Notes: generated by a model not told the origin, from the letters alone. Shown: positions 7,950 to 16,034, counted from the first letter of the stretch. The stretch: 38,850 nucleotides of DNA from Solobacterium sp. (GCA_024696355.1 JAILGV010000040.1:1-38850), one strand, 5' to 3'. Numbers and translations are program-made.

Positions 7950-8534
7950 ATGGAAATTATTGATCTGTTAAGCGGATTTGATCTGGACAAGCTGAAAGAC
8001 AAGGATATTCAGGCAGTAGCCAGAGGTCTCTCCGTAACATTTGTATTAAAGCCGTTCAGGCAGTTTGTATCACCCGGCACCGCTGTCAGCGCATCCCTCA
8101 TCAGTTCCATCAGGAGCGCATGTGAAAATGAACTGATCCGGTATATGCACAAGGCAATCGACGGAAGTATCCTCGATAAAATATCCATGGTCGCTGCCGT
8201 GACACGCAATGCCGGAAAGGCCGACCGTTATCCGGCTGTCAAAGCCATGGACGTCGATCCCTCCGAAATGCTCGAGACAGTAAAAAACATGCATATTCAC
8301 AGCATGTCGCAGGAAGACTACAGGGCATGTGCCCGGGCATTCACCAATATCATTTTCTCTCAGGGAGCCCTGGCTGAAATCGCGGGAAGACAGACAGCAG
8401 ATGAATCAGCCATCCGGGCAGTCGAAGGTGATGTAATCAGCCGCATTTACAGCTTCCTTCTTCTGGCAGCGGGAAAAAAGAACGAACTCATCAGTCTGGC
8501 CGAGGAAAGCAAAAAGCGCGCAGAAAAAAAATAA
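7950..8534 (+). CDS. Hypothetical protein, 194 residues, mostly helical
   Basis: A soluble protein starting MEIIDLLSGFDLDKLKD and ending in a lysine-rich tail (KKRAEKK). No signal peptide, no strong membrane segment and no Cys motif are seen; the composition suggests an all-helical fold. I do not recognise the family. An in-frame stop (TGA 7944-7946) lies directly before the ATG, so translation cannot begin further upstream, yet no Shine-Dalgarno sits at normal distance; the only candidate is separated by a hairpin. The gene is alone between a divergent promoter region and a strong terminator. Confidence 0.7.
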   Translation: MEIIDLLSGFDLDKLKDKDIQAVARGLSVTFVLKPFRQFVSPGTAVSASLISSIRSACENELIRYMHKAIDGSILDKISMVAAVTRNAGKADRYPAVKAMDVDPSEMLETVKNMHIHSMSQEDYRACARAFTNIIFSQGALAEIAGRQTADESAIRAVEGDVISRIYSFLLLAAGKKNELISLAEESKKRAEKK

Positions 8535-8542
8535 ACAGACCG

Positions 8543-8568
8543 GCAGCTTCATTTGTGAAGCTGCTTTT
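8543..8568 (+). terminator. Terminator after the 7950 gene
   Basis: GCAGCTTCA (8543-8551), TTTG, TGAAGCTGC (8556-8564), TTTT. It overlaps the 3' end of the convergent membrane-protein gene. Confidence 0.8.
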
Positions 8569-9307
8569 CTGTCTCATATACAGCCTTTGCGGATAACGAC
8601 AGCAGGCAGAGATACAGAATGCTTTCCGGTATCTTTCCGTATGCTTTCGCGATTCTTCCGAAAAACGGCTGCGTGTTATATGTATAGGGCGAAATGTAAA
8701 ACATATCCGCCGGCATGCCGCTGCTGTACGGATAGCTGAGAATATTCACTGCCGAAGCAGCCACGGCACATACCGCAAAGATCAGCAGCGCCTGAAGGAA
8801 GGAGCCTCCCCTGATGCGGCACAGCCGCGCGGAAACAAGCGCTGCCGTGATCATCAGACCGTGCCAGGCAAAGCTGATGAATGTAATCACAACATACGGC
8901 TTCAGCATATCTTCGGGAAACATCAGGGCACAGACGGCAGCGATCAGTCCGTAGGAGGAAAGAAACGCATAGATTCCCGGCTGAAGCTTCTCATGCCGCA
9001 CCAGAAGACAGAGATACATCGGCATGCTGCAGAGCTGAAAAGGAAAATAGAACCAGTTGTATGTTTCATCAAACATCACGAAATAGAGAAACAGCTGCCT
9101 GAAGCATTCCGCACAAAGAAAAACAATCCCGGCAGTCTTCAGAAAACCCAGCAGCTTCTCTGCCGGACGGTTCCTGACTGCCAGATACAGAAAAATACCG
9201 CAGACAGCGGCGCTCAGCGACATGATGATCTGCCCTGCCGAAAACAACTCCGGCGCCTCCATCGTCCACGCAGCCGCATTCAGAATCCCGAGCAGGATTT
9301 CCTTCAT
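8549..9307 (-). CDS. Integral membrane protein, TIGR02206 / YwaF-like family
   Basis: This 252-residue protein has about seven hydrophobic segments. The FQLCSMPMYL stretch, an acidic/aromatic NWFYFPFQL lead-in, the WHGLMI segment and the SYPYSSGMPADMFYISPY region resemble the TIGR02206 family (B. subtilis YwaF, spirochaete TP0381), whose function is not established. The start codon overlaps the stop of the phosphoesterase gene (ATGA), and GGAAGGAAG precedes it, so the two are co-translated. Confidence 0.7.
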   Translation of the reverse strand: MKEILLGILNAAAWTMEAPELFSAGQIIMSLSAAVCGIFLYLAVRNRPAEKLLGFLKTAGIVFLCAECFRQLFLYFVMFDETYNWFYFPFQLCSMPMYLCLLVRHEKLQPGIYAFLSSYGLIAAVCALMFPEDMLKPYVVITFISFAWHGLMITAALVSARLCRIRGGSFLQALLIFAVCAVAASAVNILSYPYSSGMPADMFYISPYTYNTQPFFGRIAKAYGKIPESILYLCLLSLSAKAVYETEKQLHK

Positions 9308-9855
9308 ATATTCTTCCTTCCGAACAGAAAATCGAGAAACGACCTTCCCTCATTCCGGTGATAATCCCCGGATTTTTTCTGTCTTTTGTAGTTCATGCGT
9401 CTGGCATGGACTCCCTCTTCATCAATGGTCAGTTCCATATAGCACGGTGCACTGCCGTCACGGTTATGGCTGATGCTGCCCGGATTCAGCATACGGACCC
9501 CGTTCACAACGGAATCATGATAGATATGCGTATGACCGAAGCACGCAATGTCGCATCCCATGGAAGCCGCCTTATCCGCCAGCCGTTCATAATGACCGGT
9601 ATACATATCCCTGTGTCCGTGGCACATCAGAATCTTATGTCCGCAGACACTCACTGTCCGACAGTTCGGAAATCCGGAATCCCAGTCATTGTTTCCCCTG
9701 ACACAGATGTAGCCCTGCAGTTCGGATGCAGTCAGTTCACTGTCACCGAGATGCAGAAAATAATCCGCATCCGGATACAGATGCTTCAGATCTTCGATGG
9801 GTGCTGCGGCACCGTGATTGTCCGAGACAACAATGATTCTGCATGTCTTTTCCAT
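9304..9855 (-). CDS. YfcE/MJ0936-type metallophosphoesterase
   Basis: This 183-residue calcineurin-like phosphoesterase shows all metal-binding motifs in order: SDNHG near the start, HLGDSE, RGNND, CHGH and FGHTH, followed by NPGSIS. Such proteins are Mn2+-dependent phosphodiesterases of unknown physiological substrate. I start at MEKTCRIIVVSDNHG (9855); an ATG at 9879 lies within the upstream terminator region. There is no Shine-Dalgarno, but TACATT lies 6 nt before the ATG, so the mRNA could be leaderless. Coupled to the downstream membrane-protein gene. Confidence 0.88.
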   Translation of the reverse strand: MEKTCRIIVVSDNHGAAAPIEDLKHLYPDADYFLHLGDSELTASELQGYICVRGNNDWDSGFPNCRTVSVCGHKILMCHGHRDMYTGHYERLADKAASMGCDIACFGHTHIYHDSVVNGVRMLNPGSISHNRDGSAPCYMELTIDEEGVHARRMNYKRQKKSGDYHRNEGRSFLDFLFGRKNI

Positions 9856-9893
9856 ATAAGAAATGTACCACAATTTCATGCCGGTCAGAAAGA

Positions 9894-9921
9894 CAATGAG
9901 CGGGTTTTGCCCCGCTCACTG
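9894..9921 (-). terminator. Terminator of rubrerythrin
   Basis: On the minus strand CAGTGAGCGGG-GCAAAA-CCCGCTCATTG forms an 11-bp stem (one G-U) followed by TCTTTC. Confidence 0.7.
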
Positions 9922-9934
9922 TTTTTCATGATTC

Positions 9935-10474
9935 TCAGTAATTTTCTGCGTTTACTTCAAAGTATGCCTGCGGATGTGCGCATACCGGACATACATCCGG
10001 TGCTTTTGTTCCGATCACGATATGACCGCAGTTTCTGCACTCCCAGACCTTGACTTCGCTCTTCTCGAATACTGCCGCTGTTTCAACATTCTTCAGCAGT
10101 GCTCTGTATCTTTCCTCATGATGCTTTTCGATTGCCGCAACACCTCTGAACTTTTCAGCCAGTTCGGGGAAGCCTTCCGCATCGGCAGTCTTTGCGAACT
10201 CATCATACATGTCGGTCCACTCATAGTTTTCACCGTCAGCTGCTGCTTTCAGATTTTCTGCTGTTGTTCCGATTCCGCCGAGTTCCTTGAACCACATCTT
10301 TGCATGTTCCTTCTCATTGTCAGCAGTCTTGAGGAACAGCGCCGAAATCTGTTCAAACCCTTCCTTCTTTGCCTTGCTTGCAAAATAAGTGTACTTGTTT
10401 CTCGCCTGCGATTCACCGGCGAAAGCTGTCTGCAGATTCTTCTCTGTCTGTGTTCCTGCGTATTTGTTTGCCAT
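9935..10474 (-). CDS. rbr: Rubrerythrin
   Basis: This 179-residue protein has a ferritin-like di-iron domain with carboxylate motifs ([28 protein letters not shown]) and a C-terminal rubredoxin-like domain with CRNCG and CPVC that ligates one iron. It reduces hydrogen peroxide to water in anaerobes using electrons from rubredoxin or ferredoxin. The start is set by AAGGAGG at normal spacing. It is transcribed alone, divergent from the CBS-pyrophosphatase. I looked for a PerR box in the divergent region and did not find a convincing one. Confidence 0.95.
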   Translation of the reverse strand: MANKYAGTQTEKNLQTAFAGESQARNKYTYFASKAKKEGFEQISALFLKTADNEKEHAKMWFKELGGIGTTAENLKAAADGENYEWTDMYDEFAKTADAEGFPELAEKFRGVAAIEKHHEERYRALLKNVETAAVFEKSEVKVWECRNCGHIVIGTKAPDVCPVCAHPQAYFEVNAENY

Positions 10475-10597
10475 AATTCCTCCTTCAGTGCATTTCGGTC
10501 CGGATAAAGATGATTATCCTCCGTCAATTCTAATCGTAATACCCGAAAAGCTATAAGACAATAGAACGTTTGAATTATATTAGATCATCTGAAACAG

Positions 10598-10603
10598 TAT
10601 AAT
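10598..10603 (+). promoter_or_regulatory. -10 element of the first CBS-pyrophosphatase gene
   Basis: A perfect TATAAT 23 bp upstream of the ATG, with a weak -35. Confidence 0.45.
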
Positions 10604-10626
10604 AGATTTATCCAGAGGTGAAACAA

Positions 10627-12264
10627 ATGATTTCTGAAAAACGTCCTGTTTATGTAATTGGTCACAAGCATCCGGATACAGATGCCATAGCCAGTGCCTA
10701 CTCCTATGCAGAGCTCAAAAGAAAAATGGGCGTCAACGCAGTAGCCGGAAGACTCGGAACTCTGAACGAGGAAACTAAATTTGCCACACGTTATTTTGAC
10801 GTGGAAGCCCCGGCGCTGATTCTTGACGCAAGATCACAGGTCAGTGAGCTTGACATTGACCCGCCGGTCACGATTCACGAGGATGCTTCCGTCAATGAAG
10901 CACTGAATATCACACGTGAATACAAGAACAGATCGATCTGTGTCGTTGATGACAGCGGCAGACTTGTCGGGATCGTTTCCGGCTCCGACCTTCTGAGTAT
11001 CCGCACCGCTGATCAGAAAAAGAGAAACAGACTGCTCAGCCACACCACTCCCGAGATCATGGCAAGAGACTTCTCCGGACGCATCAGCGTGCCTCAGGAC
11101 GGTTTCAAAACAAACGGTCATGTGATTATCTGCACGAGAAACGACGTCAGTTCCCTGGGAAAAGAGATTCATTCCAGCATCTGCATCCTGTCGGACAACA
11201 TTGCCAATCAGAAGACGCTGATCGAGCATAATGCAGCGCTTCTTCTGCTGACCAACAGCATTCATGCATCGAAGGAAATCCGTTCTCTTGCCGTACAGCA
11301 CGGCACCGTCATTATCGAATCAAAGATGTCAACGATAGCCGCAGCCAGGATTATCGACAACTGCTTCCCGGTAAAGCTGATCATGACAAAGAAGCCGATT
11401 GTTTACCACGGTTCGGAATATGTCGAGGATGTCGCAGAACAGATCAGCGCCACCAGATTCCGTTCCTATCCGGTGCTTGATGAAGCAGGCCATCCGATCG
11501 GCTCAATTTCCAGATACCATCTGTTCCGCTATCCCCGCAAGCAGTTTATTCTTGTTGACCACAGTTCCAAGGTGCAGTCCATCGATTACATCGATCAGGC
11601 GGAAATCTGTGAAATCATCGACCACCACAACATCGGCAATATCGAAACCGTCAAGCCGATTTATTACAGAAACCAGCAGTGCGGGTGCACATGCACGATC
11701 ATATCCCAGCTTTATCAGGAAAACGGACTCGTTCCCGAGCAGAGTACGGCAGGCATGATGCTCTCTGCCATCATCTCGGATACACTGAACTTCAAGTCCC
11801 AGACAACAACCCCGCTGGACAGAAAGACAGCAGACTGGCTGGCAAGGATTGCCAAAGTCGATGTAGGCGAATATGCGCAGCTGCTTCTCAAGGCATCCGT
11901 CAATCTGAAAAACGCCGACCCGTATGATCTGCTGACACGCGACCTCAAGCAGTATCAGTTCGGAAAATACCATGTGGCGATCGGTCAGACGAACTACAGT
12001 GATATCGAAGATATTCAGAGCCGGCTCAAAGCATTCCGTGCCGTTGTTGAAAAAGAACAGCAGGATAAGCATTACGACCTGATCATCATGATGTTCACGG
12101 ATGTCAATGCCGAAGGAACAATGTTCCTCTACAAGGGTCCGCTGAGTCATATCATGAAGAATATCATCAGCACCCAGTTTGACGAGGACACCGGATTTGA
12201 CCACAAGATCATGTCAAGAAAGCAGCAGATGATTCCCCTGCTTTCCGACAACATCATCCAGTAA
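10627..12264 (+). CDS. Manganese-dependent inorganic pyrophosphatase with CBS and DRTGG domains (copy A)
   Basis: A 545-residue family II (DHH) pyrophosphatase interrupted by a regulatory insert. The N-terminal DHH motif is GHKHPDTDA (His13, Asp17, Asp19). CBS 1 follows, then a DRTGG-type domain (around FKTNGHVIICTRND), CBS 2 (RSYPVLDEAGHPIGSISRYH), then the rest of the catalytic part: LVDHSS, EIIDHHNIGN, SDTLNFKS and C-terminal SRKQQ. CBS-PPases split pyrophosphate and are tuned by AMP/ADP/ATP; DRTGG forms also bind diadenosine polyphosphates. The start is ATG 10627 after AGAGGTG; a GTG at 10618 overlaps that site. Monocistronic, and paralogous to the gene at 22078-23712. Confidence 0.93.
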   Translation: MISEKRPVYVIGHKHPDTDAIASAYSYAELKRKMGVNAVAGRLGTLNEETKFATRYFDVEAPALILDARSQVSELDIDPPVTIHEDASVNEALNITREYKNRSICVVDDSGRLVGIVSGSDLLSIRTADQKKRNRLLSHTTPEIMARDFSGRISVPQDGFKTNGHVIICTRNDVSSLGKEIHSSICILSDNIANQKTLIEHNAALLLLTNSIHASKEIRSLAVQHGTVIIESKMSTIAAARIIDNCFPVKLIMTKKPIVYHGSEYVEDVAEQISATRFRSYPVLDEAGHPIGSISRYHLFRYPRKQFILVDHSSKVQSIDYIDQAEICEIIDHHNIGNIETVKPIYYRNQQCGCTCTIISQLYQENGLVPEQSTAGMMLSAIISDTLNFKSQTTTPLDRKTADWLARIAKVDVGEYAQLLLKASVNLKNADPYDLLTRDLKQYQFGKYHVAIGQTNYSDIEDIQSRLKAFRAVVEKEQQDKHYDLIIMMFTDVNAEGTMFLYKGPLSHIMKNIISTQFDEDTGFDHKIMSRKQQMIPLLSDNIIQ

Positions 12265-12268
12265 CAGA

Positions 12269-12288
12269 GCGGCATTCAGCCGCCTTTT
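12269..12288 (+). terminator. Terminator of CBS-pyrophosphatase copy A
   Basis: GCGGC-ATTCA-GCCGC followed by CTTTT. Confidence 0.7.
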
Positions 12289-12302
12289 CATATGCATACA
12301 AA

Positions 12303-12340
12303 AAGCAGGAATCCTTCTGCATATGCATTGATTCCTGCTT
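12303..12340 (-). terminator. Terminator of the CapA-like gene
   Basis: AAGCAGGAATC (12303-12313) pairs with GATTCCTGCTT (12330-12340); on the minus strand it runs into TTTTTG. The loop holds a GCATATGCAT palindrome. Confidence 0.75.
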
Positions 12341-12355
12341 CATTCAGTTAATTGT

Positions 12356-13465
12356 TTACTGCAGTCCGCCGATACGGATGCTGTCATCCATTCTCTGTAT
12401 CACGGAAGAATATCTGCTGTAAATATCATCCTTGCCTTCAATATTCTCAGCACAGTCATTCAGCATCTTAACCATATATCCGTTGTCACACGGAACCGAT
12501 GCCACAAAATCCACACGCGGATTCGTCAGCTCGATCCGGCGGCTGTCACCGCTGATTGTTTCAGTAATCGTTACGGCACCGACCGCACCGATGCGGTTCA
12601 TCTGATCCCCGTCGTCGCTGATAAAGCTTCCCATTGAGTAGAAGATCAGCGTATCATCAATCCACGCAGCCGGCTGGATGGCATTCGGGGCATTTCCTAT
12701 GATAACGGAAGCTCCGGCATCGGCCATGGCCTGTGCCATTTCCTTCTGCCTGTCGGTCGGCAAAGCGGAATCCTCACCGTCCCAGAAAACCGATACAACC
12801 ACAATATCCGCCATGGACCTTGCCTTGGCAATGATCTGCGGTGTCTTTACATCATCGTATACATTTACCAGATAATGCTGTGATTCAGGAAGCTCGGCTG
12901 ACAGATGATCCGTGAAGGAAAGGAATACTGCCGAAATATCATTGTAGGAGAACGGATTCATCTGATTCTGATAGTCGGTTCCCGTATTCGTTCCGGAAAT
13001 ATGCGCATCGGTTGTCAGCCAGTATTCCATGGAAGCGTCAATGCCCTTCTTTCCGTATTTCAGACTTTCCGGATTGGCCAGACCGATCATATCGAATCCC
13101 ATGTCCGTCATGATCTCTCCGAATGAAGCAGGCAGATCCATGCCCAGCAGGGAATACTGTGAATACGCGGCCATGTTGTAGTTGTTGATCAGCTCGTCAA
13201 CATTTCCGAACATCGTCAGATATTCACCCGGCAGAGCCGCTCTTGTACCGTAGTCGGCAGTACCTGCCGCAAATACATTGATTACATGAATTTCGTCTTC
13301 AATTGTCCAGCTCTGTGCCGAAGATGTAGGCTTGGGATGCTTTTCCTGTTCTGATTCAAAATGCATTGAAAGAAAGTTCATCGTCAGGGAGACCAGTCCG
13401 AGAACCAGTGCAAGTATGACAAGAACCTTGAAAGTCCCGTTGAAACGTTCGTCTTTGATATTCAT
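12356..13465 (-). CDS. CapA-family (poly-gamma-glutamate capsule) protein with degenerate active site
   Basis: A 369-residue protein with an N-terminal membrane anchor (about residues 13-34) and an external PGA_cap-like domain. The family skeleton is clear (GASVIIGNAPNAIQP, IFYSMGSFISD near 251-284), but the metal-ligand motifs are altered: the early GD reads GT (residues 68-69), the ANNHxxDYG site reads ANPESLKYG (130-138), HWG reads FWD (227-229), and GxHPH reads GNAPN (257-261). It is therefore probably not an active metallophosphoesterase-like enzyme. It has no Shine-Dalgarno; TATAAT lies 7 nt before the ATG. Divergent from yggS. A role at the cell surface, binding rather than catalysis, is inferred. 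Confidence 0.75.
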   Translation of the reverse strand: MNIKDERFNGTFKVLVILALVLGLVSLTMNFLSMHFESEQEKHPKPTSSAQSWTIEDEIHVINVFAAGTADYGTRAALPGEYLTMFGNVDELINNYNMAAYSQYSLLGMDLPASFGEIMTDMGFDMIGLANPESLKYGKKGIDASMEYWLTTDAHISGTNTGTDYQNQMNPFSYNDISAVFLSFTDHLSAELPESQHYLVNVYDDVKTPQIIAKARSMADIVVVSVFWDGEDSALPTDRQKEMAQAMADAGASVIIGNAPNAIQPAAWIDDTLIFYSMGSFISDDGDQMNRIGAVGAVTITETISGDSRRIELTNPRVDFVASVPCDNGYMVKMLNDCAENIEGKDDIYSRYSSVIQRMDDSIRIGGLQ

Positions 13466-13472
13466 GTTATCT

Positions 13473-13478
13473 ATTATA
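13473..13478 (-). promoter_or_regulatory. -10 element giving a leaderless capA-like mRNA
   Basis: Minus-strand TATAAT ends 7 nt before the ATG at 13465 (intervening AGATAAC). Transcription would begin at or next to the start codon. Confidence 0.6.
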
Positions 13479-13491
13479 GCATGAGAAGGTG

Positions 13492-13497
13492 TATAAT
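13492..13497 (+). promoter_or_regulatory. -10 element just upstream of yggS
   Basis: TATAAT followed by TTTTGC and ATG at 13504. A start 7 nt after the -10 would fall on the A of the ATG. A weak AGAAGGTG (13484-13491) is an alternative ribosome site if transcription starts further upstream. Confidence 0.5.
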
Positions 13498-13503
13498 TTT
13501 TGC

Positions 13504-14148
13504 ATGCAGAAATTACACTACGAAAAAGTTAAGGAAAGTATCAGCGGCAGAGCACAGCTCGTCGTGGTAACAAAGAAGCGTTCCGATGAAGAGGTCATGG
13601 CATTCTATGACTGCGGGGAACGTCTGTTCGGTGAAAACAAGGCCCAGGACCTCATCGCAAAGGCAAAACGCTTTCCCGAAGACATTCAGTGGCAGTTTAT
13701 CGGTCACCTGCAGCGCAATAAAGTCAAACAGGTTGTTCCGTATGTATCACGGATTCAGTCTCTGGATTCTGCAGAACTCGCAAAGGAAATCGAAAAAGCA
13801 TGCGCAAAGGCAGACAAAGTCATGCCCTGCCTGGCCGAATTCCATCTTGCTCTCAACGACACGAACAAAACCGGACTTTCGGCAGATGATGCATCCGGAT
13901 TTATCAGGGACATGGCGCAGTATCCTCATATTCAGATTGAGGGAATCATGGTAATGGGTCCCCATACCGAAGATGAGCAGGAAATCCGTGCGGTATTTGC
14001 AGAAGCCGAACAGCTGTTTAAATCCCTGCAGAAGGAATTCGGCAGTGACCGCATCCGCATTCTCAGCATGGGAATGAGTGACGATTACCAGCTTGCTCTG
14101 GAAAACGGATCAAATATGGTAAGGATCGGCACATATCTTTTCGAATAA
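13504..14148 (+). CDS. yggS: YggS-family pyridoxal phosphate homeostasis protein
   Basis: This 214-residue PLP-binding protein shows the PLP lysine in LVVVTKKRS, followed by GERLFGENKAQDL, WQFIGHLQRNKVK, LALNDTNKTGL and the C-terminal LSMGMSDDYQLALENGSNMVRIG that binds phosphate. It acts as a PLP carrier and regulator of vitamin B6 and amino acid pools, without known catalysis. It is slightly short at the N-terminus. The GTG at 13489 is rejected as start because it overlaps the -10. It is followed 28 bp later by the HD-domain gene. Confidence 0.9.
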   Translation: MQKLHYEKVKESISGRAQLVVVTKKRSDEEVMAFYDCGERLFGENKAQDLIAKAKRFPEDIQWQFIGHLQRNKVKQVVPYVSRIQSLDSAELAKEIEKACAKADKVMPCLAEFHLALNDTNKTGLSADDASGFIRDMAQYPHIQIEGIMVMGPHTEDEQEIRAVFAEAEQLFKSLQKEFGSDRIRILSMGMSDDYQLALENGSNMVRIGTYLFE

Positions 14149-14176
14149 TCAACAACATCACGGACTCTCTGAAATT

Positions 14177-14710
14177 ATGCTGATTATCAATAACAAAAAC
14201 ACATTTCTGGATGCCGATGACGAAACAGCGATGGAGTTTCTGAAAACCGTTGCGGACATTACCGCATGCGAAGATTATCAGAAGCTCAAGCTGTTTACGC
14301 ATCACCGTCACACAACACGCTATCAGCACTGTCTGAATGTTGCGTGGTATTCTTTCATATGGGCAAAAAAAGCCGGTCTGAATTACAAATCATGTGCCAG
14401 AGGCGCAATGCTTCATGATTTTTATCTGTATGACCCCAAAACCGGCGGCCAGCCGATCAAGGGAAACCATATTGAAATCCATCCCATCGTGGCACTGGCC
14501 AATGCCGAAAAGTATTATGAAGTGGACGAAGTTATGAAAGACTGCATTCTCCATCATATGTGGCCGATGAATAATATCCGTCCCGTGACAAAGGAAGGCA
14601 TGATCGTACAGGCAGCCGACAAATACTGCGCTTCGCTGGAATGGTCCATCTATAATGTCAGGCGGATCAAGCCTGTTATCCGCGAAGCATACAACAGATT
14701 GATACATTAG
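14177..14710 (+). CDS. HD-domain phosphohydrolase-like protein
   Basis: A 178-residue protein with HD superfamily motifs in order: His in HHRHTTRYQHC, the HD pair in GAMLHDFYLYD, His in LHHMWP, and Asp in AADKYCAS. HD proteins are metal-dependent phosphohydrolases of nucleotides or cyclic nucleotides; this small stand-alone form has no assigned substrate. No Shine-Dalgarno precedes the chosen ATG (14177), and an internal ATG at 14231 is no better. The next gene begins 9 bp after its stop, so they are one unit with yggS upstream. Confidence 0.8.
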   Translation: MLIINNKNTFLDADDETAMEFLKTVADITACEDYQKLKLFTHHRHTTRYQHCLNVAWYSFIWAKKAGLNYKSCARGAMLHDFYLYDPKTGGQPIKGNHIEIHPIVALANAEKYYEVDEVMKDCILHHMWPMNNIRPVTKEGMIVQAADKYCASLEWSIYNVRRIKPVIREAYNRLIH

Positions 14711-14719
14711 GAGGTTATT

Positions 14720-15577
14720 ATGCCTGCTGCTACAACACATTGTGATTTTTCAAAAAGTGTATATGAAGCGCTTCCCTATTCCGCCAGATGCTCCGTCAGC
14801 AATCTTCATATGTTCTGGCTCGGTTCCCAGGGTCCGGATCTTTTCTTCTTTTCCAACGCCATGTTTTTTCCGGGTTCCCTGAAGCCGCTGGGCAGTCAGA
14901 TGCATAAGGAGCACATCCGGGAAACCGTAAAATTCCTGCTGGATTATTCCAAAGGCAATCCTGATCTGGAAAGCTATGTCAGCGGCTATCTGACGCACTA
15001 TGCCCTGGATTCAACAATGCATCCGATCATTTACTGGGCGAGCGCGAACGAAAGCAGAAAAAACGGAACTTCGGAAATAGAGGAACATTTCCGCATAGAG
15101 GCGGAGCTCGACGTCTGGATGCTGAACAGGCAGAAAAAAGGATATACCGTTGACAAAGATCTTCTCATTACCAGAGAAGACGCAAAACTGCTCTCCCAGA
15201 TGTATCATGCACTGTTTCTCAACATATACGGCAGAAACATCCCCGCCTCCAAAATCAGCCGCACCTGCTTCCAGACAGCCTGGATCACCGGCTTCCTCGA
15301 CGGCGGAAAACGCAAATACAGCTTCCTTGAGAAGTTTGAAACAATCGCCCGCATGGATCATCTGATTACCGGAATGATGCTGTACGGAAAGACAGGCACA
15401 AATCTGCCGATCGCAAACGAAGAGAAGCAGCCGGTTGAAATCTTCGGCAGAACCGAAACATACTCCATGGAGGAACTGTTTGACAGGGCACGCAGGCTTG
15501 CCGTAAAGCTTATCACCGATCCGCAGCCGGAAGACTTCTGCAGAACATTCGACGGTGAGGAAATAAAGAAGAGCTGA
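14720..15577 (+). CDS. Zinc-dependent phospholipase C family protein
   Basis: A 285-residue protein with the Zn_dep_PLPC layout: THCDFSKSVYE at the start, GSQGPDLFFF, a His in QMHKEHIRET, then GYLTHYALDSTMHPIIYW with clustered His/Asp ligands. No signal peptide is present, so it probably works inside the cell, unlike secreted clostridial alpha-toxin; related cytosolic proteins are common in Bacillota and uncharacterised. A strong AGGAGG (14709-14714) fixes the start. Last gene of the yggS-HD-PLC unit. Confidence 0.82.
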   Translation: MPAATTHCDFSKSVYEALPYSARCSVSNLHMFWLGSQGPDLFFFSNAMFFPGSLKPLGSQMHKEHIRETVKFLLDYSKGNPDLESYVSGYLTHYALDSTMHPIIYWASANESRKNGTSEIEEHFRIEAELDVWMLNRQKKGYTVDKDLLITREDAKLLSQMYHALFLNIYGRNIPASKISRTCFQTAWITGFLDGGKRKYSFLEKFETIARMDHLITGMMLYGKTGTNLPIANEEKQPVEIFGRTETYSMEELFDRARRLAVKLITDPQPEDFCRTFDGEEIKKS

Positions 15578-15590
15578 ATGCTCTTCTTTT
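15568..15590 (+). terminator. Terminator of the yggS-HD-PLC unit
   Basis: GAAGAGC-TGAAT-GCTCTTC-TTTT, overlapping the stop codon of the last gene. Confidence 0.8.
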
Positions 15591-15598
15591 CATATAAA

Positions 15599-15618
15599 AA
15601 GCTGCCCTCAGGCAGCTT
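15599..15618 (-). terminator. Terminator of the PPase-like gene
   Basis: AAGCTGCC (15599-15606), four-base loop, GGCAGCTT (15611-15618), reading into TTTTTAT on the minus strand. Confidence 0.8.
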
Positions 15619-15619
15619 G

Positions 15620-16006
15620 TCAAAGATCTGTTTCTCCCCAGGCCGGAATATTCTTTCCCTTTCTGATCAATACTGTTTTCTGGAAATCAGTCTGATTCAG
15701 GAATCTCAGTACATCCAGCACTTCATCTTCCGTACATCCCGCAAGAATTTTAACATCAAGAGTTTTCTTGAGGATATCGGCAGCCACTACCAGTGCGGTG
15801 ATGCTGCTGCGGTTCTTGCTGCCGAGATACAATGACACCCCTTCGGTTTCACTGTTGGTATCAACAAGGTGTGCATAATCAACAGGATAGACCAGATTGG
15901 CAAACTGCGGATGCGTATCTCCCTTTTTCCGTGTGATTTTTGTTTTGCCGGACAGGTAAAGCGTGTCCAGTTTCTGCCAGAAATAAGCATTGTTCTCGTA
16001 TTCCAT
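15620..16006 (-). CDS. Small inorganic pyrophosphatase-like (family I fold) protein
   Basis: This 128-residue protein resembles the short proteins annotated as inorganic pyrophosphatase in clostridia: GDTHPQFANLVYPVDYAHL, an LGSKN stretch, ADILKKTLDVKILAGCTEDE, and a C-terminal FQKTVLIRKG. It is shorter than true family I enzymes (about 170 residues), and the Asp-rich catalytic signature is missing: the position usually reading DVxVGS reads SLYLGS. Pyrophosphatase activity is doubtful. The start has GAGG at 6 nt spacing and a good promoter. Alone between two terminator or promoter regions. Confidence 0.65.
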   Translation of the reverse strand: MEYENNAYFWQKLDTLYLSGKTKITRKKGDTHPQFANLVYPVDYAHLVDTNSETEGVSLYLGSKNRSSITALVVAADILKKTLDVKILAGCTEDEVLDVLRFLNQTDFQKTVLIRKGKNIPAWGETDL

Positions 16007-16018
16007 ATAATCCTCACT

Positions 16019-16028
16019 TATACGTATA
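16019..16028. repeat. Perfect palindrome at the PPase-like gene start site
   Basis: TATACGTATA, 10 bp, exactly where transcription from the 16035-16063 promoter should begin. A repressor site is possible. Confidence 0.3.
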
Positions 16029-16034
16029 GGAACT

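Noticed and set aside
10475-10626. PerR box controlling rubrerythrin
   Set aside because: AT-rich patches exist, but none gives the TTATAAT-N-ATTATAA pattern.
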